NCBI RefSeq assembly: GCF_006539825.1
Contig: NZ_BJNT01000017.1
Coordinates: 38,234-102,233 of the forward strand
DNA length: 64,000 nt
Direction of reading: 5' to 3'
Origin: Corynebacterium variabile
GTDB taxonomy: Bacteria; Actinomycetota; Actinomycetes; Mycobacteriales; Mycobacteriaceae
Positions 8,416 to 16,268 of the stretch are shown in pieces. How positions within the stretch are numbered: the stretch's first letter is position 1; every line of letters begins with the position of its first letter. The notes beneath the pieces were generated by a model that did not search any database, was not told the origin of the DNA, and worked only from the letters and a program-made list of their open reading frames with translations. Both the position numbers and the translations under genes were made by a program.

Positions 8416-8421
8416 TACGCT
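8416..8421 (+). promoter_or_regulatory. Leaderless -10 element
   Basis: TACGCT, then GGGGCCC, then ATG 8429. The same arrangement (TACGCT, GGGTCCC, ATG) recurs at 9713-9726. Confidence 0.55.
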
Positions 8422-8428
8422 GGGGCCC

Positions 8429-8992
8429 ATGAGTGCCGCACCAGACCTGAACCGAACGCCCGATCTCGTCGTTCTGGGAGCGACGACGGTCGGCTACTAC
8501 CTTGCCCGTGACCTGCTGAAGACGCCCTGGAAGCGTCGCCTGGCAGGACTGTCCGTCCTCGCCGCCGGCGGGGCCGCCGCCTGGTCGAAGCTCCGGTCCC
8601 AGACCCCGGCCACAGAGCAGGCCGCACGGCAGGCCACCCTGTCGACCACACCGGACTCCACCGGTCACGGCGGGACACCGACCCCCGGAGCGTCCCCGCG
8701 GTCGTACGTCGTCCCCGCCGCGGTCGGCGGAGTGGCGCTGGTCGCCGGATCCTGGTTCAACGCGAAGATCGACCGCCTCGCGACCGGCGCGATCACCCGG
8801 ACCGTCGGGAAGCTGCCGCTGGTCGGCGGCCTGTTCCGTCGTCTCCCCAACACTACCTGGGGCATCGCCCAGGTCGGCCTGGTCGCAGCCGTGGCCCGGC
8901 TGTCGGAGGAGAATCCCGCCGTCGCCGCGGACGCCGGCGCCACCACCGGTGCCAAGACCCCGGTGACCTCGAGCGCGAAGGACGCGAAGTGA
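8429..8992 (+). CDS. Hypothetical membrane-associated protein, 187 residues
   Basis: No family recognised. Residues about 11-27 (LVVLGATTVGYYLARDLL) and 36-50 (RLAGLSVLAAGGAAAW) are hydrophobic, followed by a polar Thr/Pro/Gly linker (about 60-90). A second hydrophobic pair follows: YVVPAAVGGVALVAGSWF and TTWGIAQVGLVAAVARL. The C-terminus is Ala/Thr-rich and polar. It is probably an integral or peripheral membrane protein. ATG 8429 fits a leaderless start. Its TGA overlaps the GTG of the next gene by four bases, so the two are translationally coupled and may work together. Confidence 0.65.
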   Translation: MSAAPDLNRTPDLVVLGATTVGYYLARDLLKTPWKRRLAGLSVLAAGGAAAWSKLRSQTPATEQAARQATLSTTPDSTGHGGTPTPGASPRSYVVPAAVGGVALVAGSWFNAKIDRLATGAITRTVGKLPLVGGLFRRLPNTTWGIAQVGLVAAVARLSEENPAVAADAGATTGAKTPVTSSAKDAK

Positions 8993-9660
8993 CCGCTGCA
9001 GAGACCGCCCCCGAGGCAGCACCCGTCACCACGGAGACCGGCACCCGACCGCAGGATCCGCCGGTGCTCGTCGCCGCCACGGTCGGTGAGGTCACCGCCG
9101 TCTGGCAGGTCGAGGTCGACGCCCGCGTCGTGCTCGGTGAGTTCTCCGGAGCCTGGCTGGTGGACGCCGACGGCATCCGGGGATTCGCCGCCGACGCCGA
9201 CTGGATCGACCAGCGCGCGTCCCGTGACGGGATGCTGGAGCTGCTGCTCGCCCGCCCGACCGTCGTCGTCGGCGAGGGCGGGGAACCGCTCAGCGGGGAC
9301 GCCGCCCGCGACTCTTTCGGTCTCCCCGCGGACACCGCCGGAGCGCTGCAGACCGTCGACGTGGCCGCCACCGTCGCCGCCGCGTCCTCCTGTGTCGACG
9401 GGAACAAGGCCGCCTTCGCCGAGGCCAACCCCGGAAAACGGCAGCCAGGCTGGGCCGGTGCCTGGGCGGACGCCGACCTCACCCCGCAGCCAGGCCGCGC
9501 CCCCGAAGGGATCACCGGGGACGCCGCCGAGGCCGTCGTCCGCGCGATGGCGGCGGCCCGTGGCCTCCGCGATCTGGTGCAGAGCTGGAATGCCCTGGAC
9601 AAGCTCCGGGTGCAGCGTCTCGGCGGCGAGCTGCGTGCGCTGCCGCTGGTCATGAACTGA
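8989..9660 (+). CDS. Hypothetical protein, 223 residues, coupled to the preceding gene
   Basis: A soluble, acidic, Ala-rich protein with no recognised family. The N-terminus (about 1-25) is low-complexity (AAETAPEAAPVTTETGT), followed by an alternating hydrophobic region (VLVAATVGEVTAVWQVEVDARVVLGEFSGAWLV) suggesting beta strands, and a C-terminal helical part ending ELRALPLVMN. GTG 8989 overlaps the preceding TGA (GTGA overlap). No signal peptide or membrane span is evident. Confidence 0.65.
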   Translation: MTAAETAPEAAPVTTETGTRPQDPPVLVAATVGEVTAVWQVEVDARVVLGEFSGAWLVDADGIRGFAADADWIDQRASRDGMLELLLARPTVVVGEGGEPLSGDAARDSFGLPADTAGALQTVDVAATVAAASSCVDGNKAAFAEANPGKRQPGWAGAWADADLTPQPGRAPEGITGDAAEAVVRAMAAARGLRDLVQSWNALDKLRVQRLGGELRALPLVMN

Positions 9661-9712
9661 TACAGCGTCAGAAACCGGTCCGTCGTCCCCGGCGAGCTGT
9701 CGCGGACGGCGC

Positions 9713-9718
9713 TACGCT
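9713..9718 (+). promoter_or_regulatory. Leaderless -10 element
   Basis: TACGCT, then GGGTCCC, then ATG 9726; nearly identical to 8416-8431. Confidence 0.55.
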
Positions 9719-9725
9719 GGGTCCC

Positions 9726-10910
9726 ATGAATGCTCAGCACCTGCCGCAGCGTCGGGGAACCCGACGGGGAGTCGTCCGCGACACCACCCCGTCAGGCGAC
9801 CCCGGCGGCCTGGCCGCGGTGCTCGAGTTGCCGGGTATCGCCCACGCCGCCCGCCCCGCCCCACCGGCGGACGCCGCAGACCATGAACTGACCCTCCTGC
9901 TCCTGGCCGAGCACCACGTTCCCGGTCTCGGCTGGTTCACCCGCGCCCTCGGCCTCAACGGGGCACTGTCCGTGGCCGAGACCGTCCGTGCGGTCCTGTT
10001 GTCACTGGACTGGCCCGGGGCGTCCACCATGCTCAACGGTGCCGACGGTATCGAAGGCGCCGACCGGTTGCCGGCGATCACCACCTGGTCACTGCAGGCC
10101 CGCCGTAATGACCGGCTGCGCGTCTACTCCCGCACCGCCGGACCGATCGGCACACCGCTGTGTGAGGCCCTGGGCCGCGACGGCACCGGCATCCTCGTTG
10201 TCGACGGGTACACGGTCACCGTCACCACTGCCGGCGCGATGCCCCGCGACGACCACACCCCGGACGCGGTCTGCCTCGCCGGCGGCTTCGCACCCGACGG
10301 GGACGCCCCGGCTGATCCTGAGTCCTTCCCCGTCCCCGGCATGGTGGACCACCCCGTCGGACTACCGCGCGACGTCGACCTCGCCGCGGTGAATGTCGCC
10401 CTGACCGGTGAGGAGACCGTCGCCGAGATCCTCGGTGAACTCAACCCGGAGCTGCGCGCCCTGCTGCTCGGCGGAGACCTCTACGAGTTCACCCCGCTGC
10501 TCCAGGCCCTCGATCTGGGGCGTCCTGCCCAGGTCGGGGAGGCGACGCGCCGGGTGCTGGAGAACTTCCCCGCCGAGACCACCCCGGTCGGACGCGCCGC
10601 CGCCTGGTCGCGGGTGGTGGCGTTGTCCACACTGTCGGACCGGGAAACCGCCGACGAGGTCACCGAGATGCTCATGGCCGCCCTCGGATTCACCCGGGCG
10701 GACGCCGGCCTCGGAGCCTCCGGTGACCACGGGTCCTGTGACCCGTTGAGTGCGGAGGAGATCCGTGACCTGTCACGCGAGTCCGGTCTCCTGCTGGCCA
10801 CCTGTGGAGCCGACGTGTGGGAGGGGACGGCGTCCGCCGTGATCCCGCTGGTGCCCAAATGCAGTCTCGTCGACCGGTTGGAGATGTACCGCTTCCTGCT
10901 CCAGGCGTGA
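9726..10910 (+). CDS. Hypothetical protein, 394 residues
   Basis: No family recognised. After a basic start (PQRRGTRRGVVRD) the chain is largely soluble and Ala/Leu-rich. Visible features are a helical region near 60-100 (ELTLLLLAEHHVPGLGWFTRALGLNGALSVAETVRAVLL), a beta-rich part near 155-175 (GILVVDGYTVTVTT) and a C-terminal helical region with several Cys (CDPLSAEEIRDL, LLATCGADVWEG, PKCSLVDRLEMYRFL). There is no signal peptide. ATG 9726 is supported by TACGCT seven bases upstream. A single-gene unit; 87 bases separate it from the gtrA pair. Confidence 0.65.
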   Translation: MNAQHLPQRRGTRRGVVRDTTPSGDPGGLAAVLELPGIAHAARPAPPADAADHELTLLLLAEHHVPGLGWFTRALGLNGALSVAETVRAVLLSLDWPGASTMLNGADGIEGADRLPAITTWSLQARRNDRLRVYSRTAGPIGTPLCEALGRDGTGILVVDGYTVTVTTAGAMPRDDHTPDAVCLAGGFAPDGDAPADPESFPVPGMVDHPVGLPRDVDLAAVNVALTGEETVAEILGELNPELRALLLGGDLYEFTPLLQALDLGRPAQVGEATRRVLENFPAETTPVGRAAAWSRVVALSTLSDRETADEVTEMLMAALGFTRADAGLGASGDHGSCDPLSAEEIRDLSRESGLLLATCGADVWEGTASAVIPLVPKCSLVDRLEMYRFLLQA

Positions 10911-10997
10911 CGCGCCGGGTGACGGTTCGGTGAATCAGGGGCGCGCTGAGTAGCGTAGAGTGTTGATTCCCTTTTCCCGCAGCAAGTGAGGACTCCC

Positions 10998-11591
10998 GTG
11001 ACCGATGCCGTCACCGAACGGCCGCCCGAGCAGCCACCCCGGCCTGTCGGGCGCAAACGCCGCATCCTGAAGCAGTTCATCACCTTCGGGATCGTCGGCG
11101 CGTCCGGGTTCGTGGTGAACCAGGGCGTCATGGTGCTGTCGAACAAGTTCACCCAGGCGGTGTGGGATTTCGACCAGTACCACCCGTTCGTCAACATCTT
11201 CGGCTCGGCGTTCCATGTCCGCTGGTACCACGTGTTCAGTGTGCTGGCCTTCATCGTGGCGAATATCTGGAACTTCTTCCTCAACCGGCGCTACACCTTC
11301 AAGGCGGCGAAGGGGGCGCCCTGGCTGCGTCCCATGTTCAGCTTCATGCTGGTGGGCATCTTCGGCCTGCTCATCACCCTGCTGGTACAGACGGCGCTGG
11401 TCAACGATGACTCACCCATCGCCCTGTCCCACTCGATCTGGGATGATTCGACGGGGCTGAGGACGCGCGCCTACTGGGGTAACTTCATCGGCGTGATCGT
11501 CGCGATCCCGGCGAACTTCCTGTTCAACAAGTTGTGGACCTTCCGGCACAGGCCCGGGAAGGGAGAGGTGAAGGTGAAGAATGTCGGCTGA
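10998..11591 (+). CDS. GtrA-family membrane protein 1
   Basis: A 197-residue GtrA-family protein. GtrA proteins move or help handle polyprenyl-phosphate-linked sugars across the membrane; the M. tuberculosis relative beside dprE1 (Rv3789) is linked to arabinogalactan synthesis. Four hydrophobic spans are visible: FITFGIVGASGFVVNQGVMVL, VFSVLAFIVANIWNFFL, MFSFMLVGIFGLLITLLV and FIGVIVAIPANFLFNKLW. NFFLNRRYTF and NFLFNKLWTFR are typical family signatures. GTG 10998 was chosen because GAGGA lies five bases before it; the in-frame GTG 10986 lacks this. Its 3' end overlaps the second gtrA gene by 11 bases. Confidence 0.85.
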   Translation: MTDAVTERPPEQPPRPVGRKRRILKQFITFGIVGASGFVVNQGVMVLSNKFTQAVWDFDQYHPFVNIFGSAFHVRWYHVFSVLAFIVANIWNFFLNRRYTFKAAKGAPWLRPMFSFMLVGIFGLLITLLVQTALVNDDSPIALSHSIWDDSTGLRTRAYWGNFIGVIVAIPANFLFNKLWTFRHRPGKGEVKVKNVG

Positions 11592-12036
11592 GGTGACTTC
11601 TGTCGCATCCGGTGAACAACCGGGGACGATGACGGTCAACGTCCCGCTGAAGACGCAGCTCTTCCGCTTCATCTGTACCGGTGTCGTCGGTTTGGTTCCC
11701 GACTTCGGGTCGACCTACCTGCTGTCACTGGTGGGACTGTCGCATGCCGGATCGAAGACCGTCGGCTTCATCCTGGGGACGCTGACCGCCTACTTCATCA
11801 ACCGCCGGTGGACCTTCCAGGCTGCCCCGTCCCGGAAGCGTTTCGTGGCGACGATGTGCTCCTACCTGCTGACCTATCTGGTGCAGCTGGGGCTGTTCCT
11901 GGTCTGCATCCACTGGCTGGAGGACCACGGGTTCTCCGACTTCTGGACGCAGGCGACCAGTTTCGTCATCGCGCAGGGGACGGCGACGGTGCTGAACTTC
12001 ATCATCCAGCGCTGGGTGATCTTCCGGGTGATCTAG
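11581..12036 (+). CDS. GtrA-family membrane protein 2
   Basis: A 151-residue second GtrA-family protein, translationally overlapping the first. Spans are FRFICTGVVGLVPDFGSTYLL, TVGFILGTLTAYFINRRWTF, MCSYLLTYLVQLGLFLVCIHWL and FVIAQGTATVLNFIIQRWVIF; the motifs YFINRRWTF and NFIIQRWVIF are characteristic. At 151 residues it is closer than copy 1 to the usual short GtrA length. Copies 1 and 2 are divergent in sequence, so this is a functional pair rather than a recent duplicate. One may be the Rv3789-type partner of DPA metabolism. Followed by a strong bidirectional hairpin. Confidence 0.85.
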   Translation: MSAEVTSVASGEQPGTMTVNVPLKTQLFRFICTGVVGLVPDFGSTYLLSLVGLSHAGSKTVGFILGTLTAYFINRRWTFQAAPSRKRFVATMCSYLLTYLVQLGLFLVCIHWLEDHGFSDFWTQATSFVIAQGTATVLNFIIQRWVIFRVI

Positions 12037-12102
12037 GGGCGGGCCCGGCCTGCCGCCCTGACTGCCCCGACTGCCGGGGCCTCCGCGTCCCTGTCCCGAA
12101 GC

Positions 12103-12155
12103 TCCCACCATCTGAGGTACGCCCCGGGGTTCCGGACGTTCCTCAAATGGTGGGA
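12103..12155. terminator. Long hairpin between convergent genes, repeat family member
   Basis: TCCCACCATCTGAGG (12103-12117) pairs with CCTCAAATGGTGGGA (12141-12155) with one mismatch, and pairing extends inward imperfectly to about 22 bp with a loop of about nine bases. The 14-mer CCCACCATCTGAGG recurs in the hairpin at 47523-47587. Confidence 0.7.
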
Positions 12156-12183
12156 ATTCCTGGCGGGGAGGGGGAGGACGCCG

Positions 12184-13131
12184 CTACGGCCGGTAGAACT
12201 TCTCCTGCTGACCCTTGCGCAGCAGACGCAGCCACTCCCTGAACCCCTTGATGTCGCGCTGCTGGACCAGGAAGTACCAGCCGAAGCGGGCGTACTCCTG
12301 GGGCAGCAGTCGACGCATTCCCGGCTGGTTCATGAGGAAACCCCGGTTGCGGTAGGTGAAGTAGCGCTTGAACTCACTGTCCGGGTACTGGGTGTGCATC
12401 TTCCCGCCGAGGATCGGGCGGAACTCGTCGGAGCCGTCCGGGTGCAGGTAGGAGGTGGTCAGGCAGGTGCCGAAGGGCAGGCCGGACCGGACGATGCGGC
12501 GGTGGTACTCCACCTCGTCACCGCGGATGAACAGGCGGTAGTCCGGCACACCGATGACCTCCATCGCCTTTGCACTGATCAGCGCGCCGTTGAACAGGCT
12601 GGCGATGCCGGGGAGGAAGTCGCCCTGCAGTTCCGAGAGATAGCGGCGCCACACCACACCCTGGCGCAGCGGGAAGGCGAGTCGGGCCGGCTCGTCGATG
12701 TTGCAGACCACCGGGGAGACCTCGGCAAGGCCGTTCTTCTCCGCGACGCCGTAGAGGGTCTCCAGCACGTTCTCGTCGGCGGGGCGTCCATCGTCGTCGG
12801 CGCACCACACGGCGTCCATCCCCAGGGACAGCGCGGTGAGGAAGCCGAGGGCGAAGCCGCCGGCGCCGCCGAGGTTGGTCTTCGAGGGGACGTAGACCGC
12901 GCGGTCGCCGGCGGTCACCTCGACGAGGGTGCGCACGGCGTCATCTGCGCCGTTGTCCACCACAATCACCTTGTCCACCGGGTGCGTCTGGGAGCAGACG
13001 ATGCCGAGGGACCCCTTCAGCAGCTCGACCCGGTTGTGGGTGACGATGACCGCGGCGGTGGTGCCGGTGCGGTCCAGGAGGGCTGCGTTGGCCGAAGAGG
13101 ACGAAGGAGACTCGGTGCTGGCGTCTGACAT
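12184..13131 (-). CDS. glfT1: GlfT1, first galactofuranosyltransferase of arabinogalactan
   Basis: A 315-residue GT2 glycosyltransferase that adds the first galactofuranose residues to the rhamnosyl-GlcNAc lipid linker. It has the GT-A start AAVIVTHNR (26-34), the nucleotide-binding region VIVVDNGADD, an acidic ADDDG motif (111-115) as the DXD-type metal site and a C-terminal basic helix (EWLRLLRKGQQEKFYRP). M. tuberculosis GlfT1 (Rv3782) is about 304 residues. ATG 13131 was preferred over 13137 and 13140 because CACAAT lies seven bases upstream of it, matching the leaderless pattern; this is a weak choice. In mycobacteria it lies between wzt and wzm, whereas here about 18.5 kb separates them. 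Confidence 0.9.
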   Translation of the reverse strand: MSDASTESPSSSSANAALLDRTGTTAAVIVTHNRVELLKGSLGIVCSQTHPVDKVIVVDNGADDAVRTLVEVTAGDRAVYVPSKTNLGGAGGFALGFLTALSLGMDAVWCADDDGRPADENVLETLYGVAEKNGLAEVSPVVCNIDEPARLAFPLRQGVVWRRYLSELQGDFLPGIASLFNGALISAKAMEVIGVPDYRLFIRGDEVEYHRRIVRSGLPFGTCLTTSYLHPDGSDEFRPILGGKMHTQYPDSEFKRYFTYRNRGFLMNQPGMRRLLPQEYARFGWYFLVQQRDIKGFREWLRLLRKGQQEKFYRP

Positions 13132-13259
13132 GGACATCATTGTGCCACGGAGGATACTCGTGGACTGCACCGCAGGCTCCGTTGTCGGCCCTGTCCTGCC
13201 TGATAGAATCCCTTTCCGCTGCTCTTGCCGAGCGAACCCCCGACCGAGGAGAACCTCAG

Positions 13260-14147
13260 ATGACCACAGACCTCGCCGCCCTTGATGTCCTGAAGAATCT
13301 CGAGTGGACACTCACCGAGGTACAGGGCCGGGCCGGGGACCTGGGTAGGGCGGGGACCGCCCGGACCGTCCTCCATCTCACCGGGGATCTGGGGCAGGTC
13401 ATGGAGGGGATCTCCGGGCTGGACCGCACCGGGACAGATCTAGGGGCGCTCCGTGTGCTGGCACAGGCGCGGGCCGTGGCCGCCGCGACGACCGGGGATT
13501 CCGCGGAGCAGTACACCGCCGCCCATCTGGCAGCGACCCTTGCTCTGGCCACCGGTGATCCGGCGTCCCTGGTTGTCGCCCGGACGTCGATGCAGCAGGC
13601 CCGGGACCTCCTGGCGGACGAGGATGCCAGCACTGATGCCGGCACCGGCACCGACCCCCGGGCAGGTCAGGAGCATGCCGTCCTGGATTCTCCGACGGCC
13701 ACCGGTGAGGAGAAGCAGGAGGCGGCCCAGCGCCTGGTGGAACTCGCGGATGAGGCTGATGATCTGCGGGCGATGGCGGAGAGCCTGCTGACCCTCGGTG
13801 ACCTGCTCCGGAGTGACCAGCAGATGTCGGAGATGTACGACACCTATCAGAGCGCCCTGGAGGCTGCGGTCTCCGCCGACGCGACCGATCTACGGATCCG
13901 GGCCACCGTCAGTCTCGCGTCCGCGCAGTATCTTGCGGGTGACAAGAAGACCTCGACCCAGCTGCTGCTGGACCTGGACACGGAGATCGCGGAGTCCGGG
14001 CTTACCACCCCGGCGGAGAAGGACGCCATGGCGGCTGCGCTGACCGCGTTGGCTGTCCTGTTCGGTGAGGCGGGGGACGCTGACGGACAGGGCCAGTTCG
14101 CGGCCCGTGCCGACGCACTACGCGCCAAGACCCACCGGAGTCAGTGA
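13260..14147 (+). CDS. Hypothetical helical (TPR-like) protein, 295 residues
   Basis: An all-helical, Ala/Leu/Asp-rich soluble protein with repeated paired-helix segments (for example TAAHLAATLALATGDPASLVVARTSM, DLRAMAESLLTLGDLLRSDQQ and MYDTYQSALEAAVSADATDLRI) that resemble degenerate tetratricopeptide repeats. A low-complexity Thr/Asp/Gly segment breaks it near residues 118-135. ATG 13260 follows GAGGAG with a normal spacing, and TAGAAT at 13204-13209 is a possible -10 element. It converges with the GTPase gene of the big operon and overlaps its 3' end by seven bases. Function unknown; the position next to the operon may be accidental. Confidence 0.6.
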   Translation: MTTDLAALDVLKNLEWTLTEVQGRAGDLGRAGTARTVLHLTGDLGQVMEGISGLDRTGTDLGALRVLAQARAVAAATTGDSAEQYTAAHLAATLALATGDPASLVVARTSMQQARDLLADEDASTDAGTGTDPRAGQEHAVLDSPTATGEEKQEAAQRLVELADEADDLRAMAESLLTLGDLLRSDQQMSEMYDTYQSALEAAVSADATDLRIRATVSLASAQYLAGDKKTSTQLLLDLDTEIAESGLTTPAEKDAMAAALTALAVLFGEAGDADGQGQFAARADALRAKTHRSQ

Positions 14148-15217
14148 CCCGCGGTCTCGAAGACGTTCCACCGGGACAGGATCGACCGGACCGGATCCAG
14201 GATCCGGTACGGGGCGATGCCGTGGCGGGACAGCTGTTCGCCGCGGGGTGATTCGCCGAGCGCGGAGACCGCGAAGTACTGCCACCGCTCCGGGTTGAGC
14301 GCGGGGGGCTCCGCTTCACCCGGTGCCCAGACGTAGTCCCGGTTGATGAGGTTGACCAGCCTGTCCGCCTCCATGTACCGCAGTAGGGACTCGATCTCCA
14401 GGTGCAGGAGCCACTGGTCGGCCGGGTCGAAGGACCAGCCGGAATCGCGACGGAACGCAGCACCGCTGTTGCCCATGATCTGGGACCACGGACCGTCCGC
14501 CGTCTCCGAGAGACGTTGGAGGGTGTCGAACTTCGAGACGGTCACCGCGAGCTTCGGGCGGGTCTCGCCCAGCAGCCCGAAGATATTGCGCAGGACATCC
14601 TCCGGATCACCGCCGGACATCGCCTGCGGCGGGATGAGTCCGCGCAGACGCGTCCGGATCTGCGGGACGCGCAGCGGATCGAAGAGGAAGACCACCAGGT
14701 CCGCGTAGCGGAAGAACTCGAGTTCCGTCGGGTCTGTTGGAAGGTTCTCCAGGTCTTCTCCGGCGACATCGCGGAAGACGAGGTGGTGTTTCCTGGTGAC
14801 CCCGTCCGGTCCGGTCCACCGGCCGAGGGAGAAGATCAGCGGGTCGCGTTGGTAGGCGTCCGCGGTGGAGGCTGGCGGGGTGGCCGGCATGTGCTTCATC
14901 TCCCGGTACAGCGGCGTCTCGTAGAAGGACCGGTAGCGCTCCTGGGTGGAGATGTCGGCGGCGTCGACGACGCGGTTGAACCGGGCGGCCAACTGTTCCA
15001 GCTGCTTGACCATGACCGCGGTGTAGAGGCTCTTGCCGCTGGCCCGGGCACCGGCCATCGCCACGCAGTGAACGTGGGAGTCCGACCAGCCCGCGGGCAG
15101 CGGGCGTCCGTCGGCGGAGGTCGTCGCCCCGGCCGGGAGTTCCCGGAAAGTGTACGGGTCCCGTACCGCCAGGGCAGTGGGCACCGTCGCGGGGGTGGTG
15201 TCTGTCGGATCGGTCAT
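14141..15217 (-). CDS. P-loop GTPase of the eight-gene operon (double-GTPase-like)
   Basis: A 358-residue protein with a GTPase motif order: P-loop GARASGKS (56-63), DVAG (150-153, a DxxG-type G3) and SKFD (228-231, an (N/T)KxD-like G4). The C-terminal third is helical. It resembles the TRAFAC-type GTPases (DO-GTPase families) that accompany GTPase-associated proteins in predicted conflict systems; the family name is my recollection, the motifs are visible. ATG 15217 overlaps the preceding gene's TGA (ATGA). It is the last gene of the operon and ends seven bases inside the convergent gene. Its activity is probably controlled by the large partner proteins upstream. Confidence 0.7.
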   Translation of the reverse strand: MTDPTDTTPATVPTALAVRDPYTFRELPAGATTSADGRPLPAGWSDSHVHCVAMAGARASGKSLYTAVMVKQLEQLAARFNRVVDAADISTQERYRSFYETPLYREMKHMPATPPASTADAYQRDPLIFSLGRWTGPDGVTRKHHLVFRDVAGEDLENLPTDPTELEFFRYADLVVFLFDPLRVPQIRTRLRGLIPPQAMSGGDPEDVLRNIFGLLGETRPKLAVTVSKFDTLQRLSETADGPWSQIMGNSGAAFRRDSGWSFDPADQWLLHLEIESLLRYMEADRLVNLINRDYVWAPGEAEPPALNPERWQYFAVSALGESPRGEQLSRHGIAPYRILDPVRSILSRWNVFETAGH

Positions 15218-16218
15218 CGTGCATCCTCCGTGGTCCGTACGGTCCGTGTGGCGGGGCTCCCCACCGGGGCGCTGAGCACCGCGGCGACTGCGCCGGCTCC
15301 GGCGGCGAAACCGGTGGACTCGCCCTCCACCACCGCGGCGGCGGTACCGGCGGTCACCGGTATAACGGCGGTGGTCGCGGCCCGGTCGGGGGACGCCGCG
15401 TAGAGCTGTTCCTCGTCGGTTCCACCTGGTCCGGGGACGAGGATGACCGAGCGCGACCCGCCCGGTACCATCCCGCTCACCGGGGTGGCGGTGAGGTACA
15501 CGGTGATCTCGTCGGCGGCCTCGCTGACTGGCAGGGAGGACGCCCCGACGCGGGTGCGGTCCTCTTCGACGGCCGTGGTGACCAGGGGGAGCAGAGATCC
15601 CACCGGGCGGGGTCCCGGCGTCCCGGTGGCCGAGGAGAAGTCGACGGCGCCGATGCCGAGGACGGAGGCGATGCCCTCGGCGACGGTGACCGCCGCGGTG
15701 AGCGTCGCGGTGTCGGCCGACCGGTGGAAGGCCGCGCCGGTGTCGGCGACGAGGCGCATCCGGCGGATGTCCGGAGACGAGGTCATCCGGGCCCGGAGGG
15801 CGGAGGCCACCGCCATGACCGGGCGGGACACGTTGTCGGAGATGGAGGAACCGAAGGCGGTCAGTACGTAGGTGTCGTCGGATACGGCGACGGTGCCGAG
15901 GACCTTCTCGGCGATACCGCCGATCCGGACCACCGGGAACTCCACGAGGGTCTCGTTGGCGTGGGTCACGGTGACGCGCACCGCCTGGTCGATGCCGAAG
16001 TCCCCGCCGTCGGTGCTGCTCACCGTGAGCGTCGCGGCGGACGGGATGTCACGGACGATGACGAGGGTGTCGTAGGGGTCGGTGGTGTGGACGCCGTGTC
16101 CACCGACGGCGAGGCGCAGGTTCTTCGCGGTCCTGCCGACCGGGAAGATCTCGATCTTCAGCAGACCCCGGTCACTGAGGGCGTAGGAGTCGCCGTCGTT
16201 GAGGGTGATGGTGTGCAT
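15214..16218 (-). CDS. Operon protein of unknown function, 334 residues
   Basis: No confident family. The first 120 residues alternate short hydrophobic strands (SYALSDRGLLKIEIFP, LRLAVGG, TLVIVRDIPSAATLTVSS) and look beta-rich. A middle segment with RMRLVADTGAAFHRSAD is faintly reminiscent of a degenerate vWA metal site, but the DxSxS pattern is absent. The C-terminal 60 residues are Ala/Val/Thr-rich and low-complexity. It starts at ATG 16218 with AAGGA upstream, 50 bases after the GAP1-like gene, and couples to the GTPase by a four-base overlap, so it likely acts with it. No signal peptide or membrane span. Confidence 0.6.
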   Translation of the reverse strand: MHTITLNDGDSYALSDRGLLKIEIFPVGRTAKNLRLAVGGHGVHTTDPYDTLVIVRDIPSAATLTVSSTDGGDFGIDQAVRVTVTHANETLVEFPVVRIGGIAEKVLGTVAVSDDTYVLTAFGSSISDNVSRPVMAVASALRARMTSSPDIRRMRLVADTGAAFHRSADTATLTAAVTVAEGIASVLGIGAVDFSSATGTPGPRPVGSLLPLVTTAVEEDRTRVGASSLPVSEAADEITVYLTATPVSGMVPGGSRSVILVPGPGGTDEEQLYAASPDRAATTAVIPVTAGTAAAVVEGESTGFAAGAGAVAAVLSAPVGSPATRTVRTTEDAR

Positions 16219-16268
16219 GTGTTCCTTCTGTCGTGCCGGGTGGGGGTGACCGACCGTGGCCGGTGGTT

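Noticed and set aside
13140..13259. N-terminal extension of the 295-residue helical protein
   Set aside because: The start at 13260 has a good ribosome-binding site; the upstream residues belong to the divergent glfT1 promoter region.
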